DNA of 64,000 nucleotides from Pyropia yezoensis (taxonomy: Eukaryota > Rhodophyta > Bangiophyceae > Bangiales > Bangiaceae), in the NCBI GenBank assembly GCA_009829735.1, contig CM020618.1, positions 36,866,894-36,930,893 of the forward strand, given 5' to 3'. The notes under the pieces were generated by a model. The model saw only the letters and a list, made by a program, of their open reading frames with translations. It searched no databases and was not told the origin of the DNA. Shown in pieces: positions 53,325-64,000 of the stretch. The position numbers and the translations under genes are program-made. Numbering within the stretch: position 1 is the stretch's first letter; each line of letters starts with the position of its first letter.

Positions 53325-55540
53325 TAGGTGCTGCAAGTGCAAAAAAAGTAGTTGCAGCGAGTTGCGCGTGGTTCCGGTCGCAGACGATTAGGGAATAGCG
53401 AGCTCGCAGAGTGCAGCCTAAGATCCACGCCACGATTTTCCACGTTACGCAGTAAGATTGCTTCTTTGCCAACCACGCAGATCCGCAGTTCTTCTGAACT
53501 TCGCCGCCTCCTCCAGATACAGGTCCATAATGGTCGCAGCCCTTCTAGTGTCAGATTCGATGGTAAATCTACGTGTGCAATCGTCTGCCGGCCAGCTTTA
53601 ACACCCAGATGGGCGACTTTCAGTGGGAGTGGAGTAGGCCCATGCGCCTTGCACGACCATAGGCTTCGAGTTGAACCCCAGTTTCTTGAACTGCCAGAGA
53701 GTAACCGAGCCGAACATTGCAAAAGATACGCCTTCAGCCAGGAGATGTTCGGAAGCGCATTGTCGGTGTCCGGAACCTCATGCAACTCATTGTATACACA
53801 CTGCATGGCGTTGTATTTCATGGTTTTGCACTGCCACTTACTGCAGCATCACGCGAAGACCGTCCACTCCTGAAAATAGAGCACCACTGCAATAGATGTC
53901 ACGACCTGTCTAACACCGCATCTCCATGTACTTCACTCCAACACAGACCCTGCATGGACATCACCGCATCTCACTCACTGGCCACCGCGACTCCAACAGT
54001 CGCGTCGGCCCAGCCTGGCGAGCCACGGACGACGGAACCCCGACCTGTCGTGCTCCACGCCTACATGTCCCCGATAATCATCCTTGGGGAGGGGTACGGT
54101 CGCTTCTTTGCCGAAGTTGAAGGACTACCGACTTCGTACAGTCGCAAAAAGCAAGAGCCTGCGCGCCCGCCCGACTACGATTGAAGATTTCACCAAATCG
54201 CCACTCCTTGCTACGTCCTCAGCCATCCCCACGGCTCTTCCCCACAATCCTTGTCTGACTCCCCGAATCCCAGTAAATCGCAGCTGCGGATGCTCTCCGC
54301 CCCACCCCCCCCCCCGGCCGTCAGCCCTCCCACTTGCTCGTGTTGACCCTCCCTCCGAAAAGGGCTCTTGATTCATCAAATCAGCTCTTGGAACGTGGTC
54401 TGGAGGATGAATGACGACGGGAGCAAGACGCTCATCATGCACACTTGCACTTGGCACAATAGCTCATAGTCGCTTCACAGAGCAGCATACAAGTCGTTAC
54501 ATGGTCATACAAGCAAACACCAGAGAACGCACTCTAGATGCGCACAATGACGATATGGAAATTTTCTTGAGTTGCAGTAAAATGTAATGTGTATACAGGG
54601 GATTGCAGAGCAAGACATCGAAAGACACAAACAACGACATAGCAACCAAGCAAGAAAAGGCGTTGACAATGAAACGCCGCTGGTCAAGGTCGTCTTCATC
54701 AATCGCGTACGTTATCGGAAAGTCGGTGAGGCCGTTCGCGTCACACAATTGTCCCAGTCGTGCTCCACACAGAGCACCTTCGTAATGGCGCGCTCAAGTC
54801 AATAGCTTCAAGTTTGCCTCGGTACAACCCTGCTGATGAACCCTTCGCAGCCGGGTGCACCGACAGGCAGGAGAAGGGCAGTCCGCTGATGAAGGGGTTG
54901 CTGCTGCGCGCTCGACGACCACAGTTTGGCAGACCAACCCGTTCGGGCTGGCCACCAAGACACGGGCTCGTCCGTATCGCTCCGTGCTGTCTGACGCCTG
55001 GTAGCACACCCAGTCAAACCATGTACGGCCCTTGTGATTAGCTGCTGCCCATAAAGTCGACCGACATCCGTCGGCCTTTCGCGGCACCTCCTCCGAGAGC
55101 CACGCACAGGCCTGCAAGATAACACAGTCAGATGCTTCGAGGTCCATGACGGGATGCAATGCACATGGTGTATGATGCCTCGCACCATTCTCGCAGTCCT
55201 TTTTCGATGTCAGAGTTCTACGCATCTGCCTTCATTTACTGCATTTCAAACAGGTGTTGACATACAAGAATATTTTCAGTGAAATACAGTGGTTGCGGTC
55301 GCCGCCGCTGTCTTAGAGCACAACCTGCAACAGCGAATCCCAACGCAATATGCATGAACTTCAGAAAATTGCAGCCGAAACGGTCCAAATATGCGTCAAA
55401 TCTGGTGTGTATGATCCATGCGGTGGTTCGTGGCCTCAGACAGCAACACTGGACTTCCAAGCAGGTTCCTGCCGGATTAGGCCGAGTTACCTCAATCGAT
55501 GTAACTCCATCCACATTGGAAGTCAAGAATGGGGCTTGGT
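53325..55540. other. Intergenic, no gene seen
   Basis: This is near-balanced composition with only short frames. No repeat or family was recognised. Confidence 0.4.
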
Positions 55541-55622
55541 CTTGGTCATCCCCCATTCTTTTTGAGAATGGGGGGTGACTTGGTCATCCCCCATTCTTTT
55601 TGAGAATGGGGGGTGACCAAGA
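55541..55622. repeat. Two tandem 35-bp hairpins inside a larger palindrome
   Basis: GTCATCCCCCATTCTTTTTG continuing to GTGAC (55545-55579) is a hairpin with a 13-14-bp stem. It is repeated at 55583-55617, and flanking CTTGGTC/GACCAAG makes the whole 82-bp unit palindromic. If transcribed it could fold into two adjacent stem-loops or one long stem. The role is unknown. Confidence 0.8.
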
Positions 55623-56277
55623 CCATTCTTCATCTGCGAACCCGATTTGGGCCGTTCTGGGAGCACATGCAGCCCATGTCATGGCAATTTTTCCAGTACC
55701 ATTCCAGGTGTACTCGATCGCATCTGCGACGCTGAACGATCGCTGCTCGAACGACAACTCGGCACCCCCCCCCACCTCGGACTGTGGCACTTCAGAACAG
55801 ATGTTAAACCGTCTTTCCCGGCTCGCCTAGCCCCCTTTGCTACGGGTCCGGTACACTGTCTGCCGTGTCCGGTCGCCGGTCGAGAATGTCACGCGATCAT
55901 TTCGACAGTCCCAAAGGGCACGCGGTCTGGAAGGAGGTCAGCATGTTGTCGTGCTGTCGCAGCCGGGCACCTTCCTGGGGGCGCCACAGGCGGGCCCCTC
56001 ACGGCCCGCACTGCTTGCGCTGTGTGAATGGGGGAGCGAACGCCTGGTGGGGAGGTTCTTTGGTTCCCATTGGCTGGGCAGTGCCAGGTGGGGCCAGTGG
56101 GCCGGGGGGGAGCTGCACACAGGCCCCTCTGTCAAGTTGCCACATCATGTGGTGGCGGTTGCGGGCCGGTATCCGTCGTCGTCGCCCCCCGTCGCCCCCC
56201 GCCGTCGTCGCGACCATCCTCGTCGCCACCACCCCCGCGGCACTGCAAGCCACCACCAGCGCCCGTGGCCCGACCCA

Positions 56278-57962
56278 ATGGACCCTCACGACCTCACGCT
56301 GGACCTAGATGTTGGTGCACTGCTGCAGGACCAGGAAGACCTGGAAGCTGCCTCTGCTGTTGCCGCGCACCTGGCGGTCATGCGCCGCTTTCAGCGGCGG
56401 GCTCGCGCGTCCCGTCGCGCCCGCTGCCGTCGTTTCCGGGGGTCGCCCCGAGGTCGCGGGGCCAACAAGCAGCGTGACATTGCCCTGGGTGTTCACCTCA
56501 TTTTGGCGGACTATTTTGGTCTGAACGGGGCCCCGCCGGTGTACACGGAGAGTAACTTTGAGCGTCGTTTTCGTGTTCGCCGGCAGGTGTTTGTGCGGAT
56601 CTACCGCGCGCTGTGCGAGCGGCCGTGGTGGAAGCAGTCCATTAATGCCACAGGTCGCCTACAGTCCCATCCGCTCCAAAAGCTGGTCGGCGCTTTTCGT
56701 GTGCTGGCCTACGGGGAAGCAACTGACCGTGCTGACGAGTACTGCCGCGTATCCGCCTCGACCATTCAACTGGCTGTGAAGCGCCTGTTGACCTTTCTGG
56801 TGGATGAGTATGGACCTATTTACCTGCACCCCCGCAACGATGCAGAGCTAGCGATCATATTTCGACGTAACGCGGCCAGGGGGATGCCGGGGTGTATCGG
56901 GTCGCTGGACTGTTCTCAATGGGAGTGCAAGAACTGCCCCAAGGGTCAGGCGGGCCTACACCAGAACCGGAAGGGGCGGCGCGCGGTGGTGCTGGAGACG
57001 GTTTGTGATGAGGACCTGTACATCTGGCACCTCTTTGTGGGGTGCCCGGGAAGTATGAACGACCTGAACGTGATGCAGCAGTCGCCGCTCTACCACGCCG
57101 TCACTGCTGGGGACTGGCCTCCCCGCGATAAGCCTTTTACGGTCAACGGCAAAACGCGCACGCTGCTTTACTACCTGGTGGACGGCATCAAACCCAGCTA
57201 CGCTTTTTTATTTCCTCGTACAGCAACGCAAACACCGAGAAGCGGAAGGCGTTCAAACGGCGGCAGGAGGCGTTGCGGAAGGACGTGGAGCGGCTTTACG
57301 CCGTTTTGACAGCGCGCTTCCACATCGCCATGCACCCAGCGCGCCACGCACGAGTGAATACTGTCTGCGCAGCGGCGAAGGCAGTGGCCATCTTGCACAA
57401 CATAGTAACAGAGCAACGCAGGGGGGGTTGTCTTGGCCAGCAGCGGCGGGACCTGGCCGCGGCTGCCGCAGGAGACGTGGGGGGAGCTGATGGGGAGCTT
57501 GGACCTGTGGACACTGCCGCCGGGACTGGCGCACCTGGCGGCGGGGGGGGCGGCGGGCCAGCTGGGGGCATCGTCGCCGAGGACTACGAGCCGCCCATTA
57601 TGCAGCCGATCGGCGCAGTCGCCCCAAACGCTTTTATACGGGCGATGCACGCGTGGAGAGAGGTGCGCAGCACGGGCGAGCACGAGGCACTGCGGGACGA
57701 CCTCGCTGAGCACATCTTCGCCGGACGCGGGGCTCTTCTGGAGCCGTACCTGTTAGGGACCTGTCGCTACTTGGCATCATGTACATGGCAAAAAAAAAAA
57801 AAAAGTTTCCCGTTCAGCACGGTTTTTTTTTTTCCTTGGATTTTTTTTGTCTTGGCGGCCATATGTATGAGTGGCCAGCGCGAAAGAGACCAGGTAGTGG
57901 AGTGGACAGAGCCAGGTTTTAACAGTGGACACCATATGCGCAGCATACCGGGCAGCGTGTGA
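56278..57962 (+). pseudogene. PIF/Harbinger-type transposase, frameshifted once
   Basis: The start MDPHDLTLDLDVGALL (56278) leads to the family's helical N-terminus (ESNFERRFRVRRQVF) and the DDE_Tnp_4 nuclease. That core has GCIGSLDCSQWECKNCP (first Asp), then LYIWHLFVGCPGSMNDLNVM (second Asp), then YYLVDGIKPSYAFL. A run of six T at 57204-57209 breaks the frame. The expected continuation ANTEKRKAFKRRQEALRKDVERLYAVLTARF, with the third catalytic residue in DVER, lies in the next frame and runs on through AILHNIVTEQ to 57962. A single-base slip in the T run, real or a sequencing error, would explain it; otherwise the copy is intact. The frame is open upstream to 55837, but that part lacks family features. 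It is convergent with the companion ORF at 58529-59255. TIRs were not identified. Confidence 0.85.
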
Positions 57963-58528
57963 GCAGGTGGGATCTCAGGGGTAAGAGCACAGTGGGAGAG
58001 AGCTGAAGCCGTGGACAGGGGCGCCACCGTAGCATTGCCTGCTAGGTGACACGGAGTGTGGCGCCCCCCAACATAGCATAAACGCCGCCAACACCCGCAA
58101 CGCTACGCTGTCGGGGAGGGTGGGGGGGCGCCGCCGCCGGCGGGAAGGTGGCCGCCCCCCGAAAAAGCACCAATGCCGCCAACAGCAGCAACGCCGCCGC
58201 CGTCCGTGTGAGAGATGGCGCCGCCTGCGGGTAGACGGTGGCGCTAACGGCGGCGGCGAGGTTTTGCCGATCGGATGCGGGGGGCGCCGCCGCCGACTGG
58301 CAGGCGGGCTGCCCCCCAAAAGAACGCCGCCCCGCTGGAGGCGGCAGCGACCGGGGCGGCCGGCCGCGTGTCTGGGGGCGCCGACGCTCTCGCCGGATGG
58401 TTACAGAAAAGGCACTTCGTGCACAAGGAGAGTGGTGTAGGAAAAAAAAAAAGCGCACCCTGCCCAACGGGTGCGAAAAAAAAACCTTTGATACGAGCAC
58501 TTACAATCACCCACAGCATATGCATTAA
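57963..58528. other. Spacer between the convergent Harbinger ORFs
   Basis: This holds A- and T-runs (57790-57850 just before, 58441-58452, 58484-58492) that could act as 3' ends for both convergent ORFs, plus GC-rich sequence with no gene. Confidence 0.4.
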
Positions 58529-59255
58529 CTAAAACAAAGCGGCGTCATCAGACTCACTGCTCGACTGGTCGCTGAGGGGGGGGGTTCTCGCTCTGCCGCT
58601 GGGGGAGGACAGGCCGCTGTCGTAGGATGGCCCGACGTCGAGGGCCAAAGTAGGATGCAGCAACCGGCTAGCCGCCTGAGAAGCAGCCAAGGCCTTTGTC
58701 AGTTGGGCCTTGGCCGCACGTGAGAGGGGTGCACTCTCGCCAGCCCCCCCACATACAGGAGTGGGACAGGCGTTGTCGTCGGCCGGCCCGCGCGAGGCAG
58801 CATCGGGAGGTGTAGCGTCGGCAGTAGCGGCACCCTGCTCGGTGGCAATCGGAGACGGGACCTCGGGCTGCGGACCGGGCGCCACAGGAGGCGGTGCCGG
58901 CGAGGGCACCACAGACAATGGCGCCGCGGGGGCGGCGGTGGCGGGCGCTCCGTCTGCGACTCGGCGTCGTCTTCATCGACCACCTCGTACACGGCAGAGA
59001 CCCCTGTGGCTCTGTAGCCCGCCACAGCGGCAGGCAGGTCGGCAGGAGGGCAGGATTTCGCGTGCGGGGGGCCAACAGGGACGCCGGCTGCCTCCAGCAT
59101 CTGCCGCGCCTTCGTGCGCATGAATAGCTTCGCCTCCTCCGTGTCGCGCATGCCCGGCTGGTTGAAAAGGATGATGGCAGACCGCTCGGCGGACGCAGCA
59201 GCAATAGCGTTCAGTGCATCCGTGCTCGCGCGCACCTCGCGCGCCGCAGCCAGAT
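58529..59255 (-). pseudogene. Companion ORF of the Harbinger-type element, 5' end cut off
   Basis: On the minus strand the frame enters from the LTR boundary at 59255 as LAAAREVRASTDALNAIAAA and continues ERSAIILFNQPGMRDTEEAK. It changes frame near 58930-58960 and ends with an acidic tail SDQSSSESDDAALF at 58529. Harbinger elements usually encode a second, Myb/SANT-like protein needed for transposition. The position and convergent orientation fit that role, but the Myb part would lie upstream and has been cut off by the LTR insertion, so identity is inferred from context only. Confidence 0.45.
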
Positions 59256-59618
59256 TGTAGCACAATAGGTATCCGCTGCACGTCCACTCTCAGGGAACAC
59301 TCACCAGGGGGGATCGGCACCAACGTCACCGGGAGTCCAAGGTTGCTGTCCTTGGAGCGCAAGCCACGGGACCAAGATGGGAGCCCAAATGGGAGGGGTT
59401 TGTTGTTCTACCATGGCCGGCGGTGGATTCGCCGCCGGCCCCCTCGTTATAAACCCTCGGAGACACTACTAACTACCCTCCACCCCAAGATGCAAGTCCC
59501 TCTAGTTATACGTAACTTATAGATACCGTGACCAGTACGAACTCTCAAATTGAAAGTTAAAGGTTAGAAGTAGCCCCCCTAATATGAGGGTCGCAATACG
59601 GCCAACCATATTGCTACA
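59256..59618 (-). repeat. 3' LTR of a minus-strand Ty3/gypsy element
   Basis: The 363-bp segment begins TGTAGC and ends GCTACA. Directly to its right, in minus-strand sense, is a purine tract (CTAGGGGGGGATA, 59619-59631), the expected polypurine tract. It is inserted in the companion ORF of the Harbinger-type element. The partner LTR is beyond the right edge. Confidence 0.75.
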
Positions 59619-60205
59619 TATCCCCCCCCTAGATTCGGCCCGTCCTCGGGTCGAGTTGCATTCGGGTTACCGAATGTAAGTGGGTTGCGTGACCGTTTAC
59701 CAGTCGGGTGGGGCTTTGCGCCCTGTCGCGACAGACACTCCTTTTCGAGGTTGTCTGAGGGGGGTGCCCCCCTTTGTGTGGTACACACACGATCCGTTTT
59801 CCGGACCGTTGAATTCCCGATGCGGGTTTCTGTTCACGACCCCCCTTTCCGAGGGGTGGTGCAAGCGGATCCGCCACCAGGCGTCTGGTGGTAGGGGGCC
59901 CCTTTCGCGGGACGATTGAGTGGATGGCGGGGGCTGCCCGCGTTGCGTGGGGGCGGTTGAGGGTGACCCCCTTTGGTTACCCCGTGTGGGGGGGCGTGGC
60001 CCCGATCCAGGTGCCTGGGTGGAGCGCCCTCGTAGCTCGGCTGGCGCGGGTCGTCCCGCGCTGCCGTATCGCTCGTGCCGAGCTGTGTGGTTATAAGCGC
60101 AGGTGCCCGCGCTTCCCTGGCTCGTCCGCGCGAGCGTTCCTTGTACCGGGTCGAGCCGGCTGCGGCTTTTTTGGCACGGGGCGCCCCTGCTACCCCGGCT
60201 CCACC

Positions 60206-62575
60206 ATGTCGGACCCCCAGGTACCCGGGGGCGAGGACGACCTCCTGCTTGAGGAGGAGGAAGAGGTGATGGTGGACGACGTTCCCGTCTCTGCCACTGC
60301 CGCCGAGTGCTTCTTGGCGAGCTCGTCGGAGGACGAAGGCGACCGGGTGACCGTTCGTGTGGCCCCGGAAGGTGCGCCGGGCGGATTGTCATCCGTGTGC
60401 AGCGGCACGACGGCTCCGTCGGGTGGCGGGCAACCGCGTGTAGCGGCTGCCTCTACCCCTACTCCTCCGGCGGCCCGGATGGCTTCTGTCGCCGGTGCCG
60501 GCGCGGCTCTACCTCAAGACGGCGTCGCCAGCGTGTCGGATGGTCGTGGCTGCACCCCGGCCGGGACGGCAGGTCAAGACGGCGCGGGTGCCCGCCCGGT
60601 TGGTGTGTCCGCGGCGGCGGGTAACGGGTCTACCCCTGCTGCCCCCGTGGTGCCCACGTCGGGCCCGGGTGGCGGCGATGCTCTGCCCGCGGTGCCGCGG
60701 ACGCTTAGTGGTCAAGAAGTATCTACCCCGATGGCAGTGGACTCCGGAAGTTACTCCGGGCGGGCGCCCGCCCTTCTTCTTCCTCCTCGGCCCCGTGCTC
60801 CCCCGGTGCCGGCCCATCTGCCGGTGGGGCTCCCTCGGCGCCCCCGATTCTTCCTGGTCCTGCCCGGGTTGCCCCGTTGGGTGGCGGCGTCGCCTTGGCG
60901 GCAGGTCAACCCGCCATGTCGATGTCCGCCTTGGTGGCTCGGGTTTGAGGCATGACTGTGCAGGAGTCGATGGAGTCCGCTGGGCGGATGCGGGTGGACT
61001 TCCGCCAGCCGCGTCTCCCTGGAGAGACCTCCCGGCGCGTCGACGTGGACCCGAGTTGGGAGCGGGAGTTGGTGCGGCTGGTCAACCAGCCGAACGCGGT
61101 CCGGGTGGAACATCATTGGATCCTGAGCCAGCCGGACGACCGGCATGCGCAGCTTCGGTGCACCCGGATGAGGCGGGGTGAGGTCTACCTCGACTCTGCC
61201 TTCGGGATATGCGACTTGATTGCCCCCGCGTTGCCGCGGGAGGTTGACTACCCGGCTAGTGCTTGGGGGGGTTGCGGCGGCGGCGGAGCCGGTGGCGTTT
61301 GGGGAGACGGTGGGTGATACCGGCCGGTATCCCGGGTTTGAGTACTTCCCGGGGGTATCCCCGTACCTGACGCTGACGGCTCCGTACCCGCCCATGGCGG
61401 GGTTGAAGTCGGCGTCGAGTTGGCGACGCAACCATGGTGTCATGGCGGATGCGTTCCGCACCGATATAACGTGTGCGTTGCAGACCGGTAACGGTCGTGC
61501 GCCGGTGTACACTGCCGTGCGCCCGCCTCTGTGGCAGGAGGGGTGGGAACCCGCCCCTGCTTTCCGGTTTGACACCGGCTCCTGCCTCCGATACTTCGGG
61601 AGTGTGGTGGCCTCCCGGCCGGTCCACCCGTTGCAGGGGACCTTCACCCTTGAGGTTACCCTCGGGCAGGCTTCCTCCTTCTTGCTGTCAGTCCGCCGGC
61701 AGGGGCGCCTGTTTCATCTTCCGACGGGTGTCCGTCGGCACATCGGGCAGCTGGGCGTGGACATGATAGCCGCCAAGACCGGGTTGGCCCGGGAGTTCGG
61801 GGCCCTGCTGGCTGTTCACGATGCCGTGAACTGGGCTGGGGTGTTGGCCCTTTCCCCGTACAGGGACCCGCAGGCTGGGGCTTCCCCCTTGCCTCGTCAC
61901 TCGTTGCGTGTCCGGCGTACTCAGCCGGGTGAGCCCAATTGCCGTGGGTGGGCGTCCACCGAGGCTGTTGCTGACCTGGGTATTCCCATGGTTATCCATG
62001 ACCCTCTTCAGATCCTTGCCCCGTGGTTCGATAACCCGATACCGGTGGCAGTTGGCCGTCGTCCCCGAGAGTGGGACTCTGCGGGTGGGGGGCGTGAGGT
62101 GTCCCGTCGTCGGGCGGAGCCCCGCCAGGTTTACGGTGGAGCCACTTCAGTAGGGTCCTACCGGGCCTTGTATCCGGCGCCACCGGCTCCGGTGGTGGCC
62201 GTGTCGGCTCCTGTGGCTCCTCTGGCTGCGCCTGTGTCACCTTCCGCCCCTGTCATGCCTGACGGGGGTCCCCGTCTATGGTATGAGGGCGTTGACGCCC
62301 TTATTGCCCGTGCGATGTGGGAGGGTCTCTCTGTTAGCTGGGGGGATATCCCTCCAGGTGCTGCGCTGGTTGGGTCCGCGCGTTGCTTCGGTGGCGTGCT
62401 GGACCGCCTCCAGTCCTCTCTGGCGGACGTGGAGGCTGGCCGCAGCACTCTCGTCCAGCTATGCACCGAGGTAACTCGTGTGATTGACCGTCGTGAGATT
62501 GCCGACCGGTGGAGCATGGAGGTGTACGCACTTACGCGTGAGTGGCCTCCCTCGGGCAGTGGGTCTACCCACTGA
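60206..62575 (+). other. Antisense ORF region inside the gypsy element
   Basis: Coding-like sequence runs opposite to pol. It begins MSDPQVPGGEDDLLLEEEEE after a TATA-like GGTTATAAGC (about 60090), and continues through a Pro/Ala/Gly-rich part. A structured part follows (for example ERELVRLVNQPNAVRVEHHW; FRTDITCALQTGNGRAPVYT; DVEAGRSTLVQLCTEVTRVI) and the stop is at 62575. It is not in one frame throughout (about two breaks). No family was recognised. Some plant Ty3/gypsy lineages carry an additional antisense ORF between pol and the 3' LTR, which is exactly this position. Alternatively it is a captured host gene. Confidence 0.55.
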
Positions 62576-62969
62576 GAAGTGCTATTGTTTGTGAGGGAGA
62601 GGGACCCGGTGACCCTTATGGTGGCCGGGTAGTGCGTATGAACTCATCCCCCGCTGTGGCCTTTGCCTGATACCAATGCCTGCCATTGGGGAATACCCCG
62701 TCTGACTTAGCCGTGGCCTGCCTCGGATCTTTCCCGCACCCCCCAACCCATCCTGGTTGGTTAATACTCATGAGGGTCAACCTTCCTTGGTCCGTCACTT
62801 GCCCAATGGATGAAGGTTTACCTTGGTGTAAGCCCCAGGTTGCTTTGAAATTATCGGAGTTAGTCATCTCCTTCAAGTAATCTTGTAAAGGTCAGTAGCT
62901 TACTTAGTTTGCCTAAGTCCGCTCCAACTTAGTGAACCTAAGTCTTGCCGAATCCATGTGACACCCTAC
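62576..62969. other. Spacer between antisense ORF and integrase end
   Basis: This is a 394-bp stretch between the convergent ends, with imperfect repeats of CTTAGT/CCTAAGT at about 62900-62970. No ORF of note. Confidence 0.45.
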
Positions 62970-64000
62970 TTAGTAGGTATAAGCCTCACCCCCCAACAGC
63001 CGAAGTCGGTGTCGGTTGGGTTGTAACAGTAGGCGTCGTCGCGTCATGTAAGGCATGAGAAGTTGGCGGGGTATATTCGCCGCCTGTTCCCACGTGGGTG
63101 AGTCGTATCCGACCCACATCATTTTGACATACCAGGGTCCTGGTAGGTCCGGGTCGGTGTGTCCGACCACGCTCTCCACTTGGTATGGAATCCCATCCGG
63201 TCCCACCGGGTCATCTGACCGGTGGGTTGTAAGAGCTTCATGTAGCAACCCAGCCGGTACCGGCTGAGGCTGTTCCAGCTTCGGAGCAGGTGTCACATCA
63301 TTGAGGTTGATGCGTTGTATCTCCGTATCGGAGTGCAGGATGACAGAGTGATCATCTCTGTGTAGGATCTGGTACGGTCCCTTAACCGGTTGCATGAGCT
63401 TGTTCCCGCGGAACTTCTGATGTCTGATATAGACCCAGTCACCTGTTACCAGGGTTGCGTTGCGTACCCGTAGCCGGGCGTCAAAGTTCTTCTTGTATCG
63501 AAGTTGTGTCCGGTCAAGGGCACCCTTGAGCTTCGGAATCATCCATGATAGCTTGGCCAACCAAGCTAAGTGGATCCGTTCGGCCGGTCGGCCCTTCGGT
63601 ATGTCATACCGCGTGCATCTGCCCGGTGGCAGCGTCAGGTTCCCGACGCCCAACGGCATGACCCATTTCAGTGGGGCAATGCTGGTACTCCGGTGAAGCC
63701 TGGCATTGTATGCCAGGGTCAAGACGGACAGAAGCCTGTCCCACGTCTTCGTGTGCTCTGCCACATAGCATTGGAGCATCTTAACGATGGTGCGGTTGAA
63801 CCGCTCCACCTGCCCGTTGGATTGCGGGTGGTGGTCGGATGCCCGACGGGGTTCGATGCCGAACATGCCCAGGACCTTAGTTCAAAATGCTGACGTAAGG
63901 TTTGCTCCGTTATCGGAGAGGAGTTGCTTCATGACTCCGTATGCACTGATCCAGTGGTCAACCACTGCGTTCATGATGGTGTAGGCCGTATCGTTCGGGA
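62970..64000 (-). pseudogene. Integrase C-terminal part with chromodomain (partial, runs off edge)
   Basis: The minus strand encodes the end of the integrase core (FGIEPRRASDHHPQSNGQVE, RFNRTIVKML...WDRLL...YNARLHRSTS), the GPY/F-like module (LVTGDWVYIRHQKF...GPYQIL) and a chromodomain-like tail (YQVESVVGHTD, WYVKMMWVGYDSPTWEQAAN). The core Glu context (hPQsNGQvER) is that of gypsy integrases. Chromodomains steer such elements towards marked chromatin. It is part of the LTR element above, and its upstream part lies outside the window. Confidence 0.85.

Larger units (their letters stand above)
59256..64000 (-). mobile_element. Ty3/gypsy chromovirus-like LTR element (right part outside window)
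   Basis: In minus-strand order it contains the end of pol with integrase and chromodomain (62970-64000), a non-coding stretch, a long opposite-strand ORF (60206-62575), a polypurine tract and the 3' LTR. The integrase part is open from about 63866 to 62970, so it looks younger than the gypsy fossil at 5.65-10.96 kb. Wholeness cannot be judged because gag, protease and RT lie outside; a few breaks are visible in the part seen. Confidence 0.75.

Noticed and set aside
1-64000. tRNA, rRNA, CRISPR arrays, bacterial-type operons or riboswitches
   Set aside because: I looked for T-arm-like GGTTCRANTCC boxes, repeated spacer arrays and ribosome-binding patterns by eye and found none. A covariance-model scan could still reveal a tRNA.

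Overview
The window looks like nuclear DNA from a GC-rich alga, most likely a bangiophyte red alga of the Porphyra/Pyropia type. This is inferred from four things. The host genes are long single open frames with extreme GC at third positions and Ala/Gly/Pro homopolymers. Introns are scarce in those genes. The gene-poor stretches carry many poly-G/poly-C tracts. The window also holds a dense mix of Tc1/mariner, piggyBac-like, PIF/Harbinger and Ty3/gypsy elements. Species identity cannot be settled from the sequence alone. No rRNA, tRNA, CRISPR or bacterial operon structure was seen.

Layout. 0-11 kb is transposon debris: an LTR (403-871) sitting in a Tc1/mariner transposase remnant, an 878-bp element with 17-bp terminal inverted repeats (1564-2441), a piggyBac-like transposase remnant on the minus strand (about 4.4-5.64 kb), and a broken minus-strand Ty3/gypsy element (about 5.65-10.96 kb) with its 5' LTR. 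11-28 kb is a segmentally duplicated, inverted host block. The best copies lie on the minus strand: a two-membrane-pass protein with DEG/ENaC-like topology (24612-27836) followed by a CPA2-type cation/proton antiporter (21184-23301). Two decayed plus-strand copies of the same gene pair lie at 11.16-12.56 kb and 14.58-16.75 kb. The second is fused tail-to-tail to a truncated secreted/type I membrane protein gene (16754-18395, minus). Between the inverted copies is a 1.84-kb near-perfect palindrome (19216-21051).

28-33 kb is a gene-poor, G-tract-rich spacer with a run of 47 G. 33-38.3 kb holds two convergent host genes: an SLC35F5-like drug/metabolite transporter (33083-34657, plus) and a membrane-anchored coiled-coil protein with two AT-hooks (35768-38272, minus). 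38-50 kb is lower in GC and gene-poor. It holds three adjacent Tc1/mariner-type MITEs (40102-40967), a TIR element with an internal ORF (43240-44309) and a possible intron-rich gene (about 44.35-45.95 kb).

50.6-53.3 kb is a complete Tc1/mariner-superfamily transposon: 30-bp TIRs, TA target duplication and an uninterrupted 555-aa DDE transposase. 56.3-59.26 kb is a PIF/Harbinger-type transposase with one frameshift plus a convergent companion ORF. That ORF is cut by the LTR of a chromodomain-bearing Ty3/gypsy element, which runs off the right edge. The gypsy element carries an additional long ORF on the opposite strand (60206-62575) between its integrase and its LTR.

The four well-supported host proteins (antiporter, DEG/ENaC-like, SLC35F5-like, AT-hook protein) are three membrane transport or channel-like proteins and one probable organelle or nuclear chromatin protein. 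Nothing in the sequence shows that they work together. The most notable host-side structure is the inverted duplication, which could place an antisense transcript against the antiporter gene.
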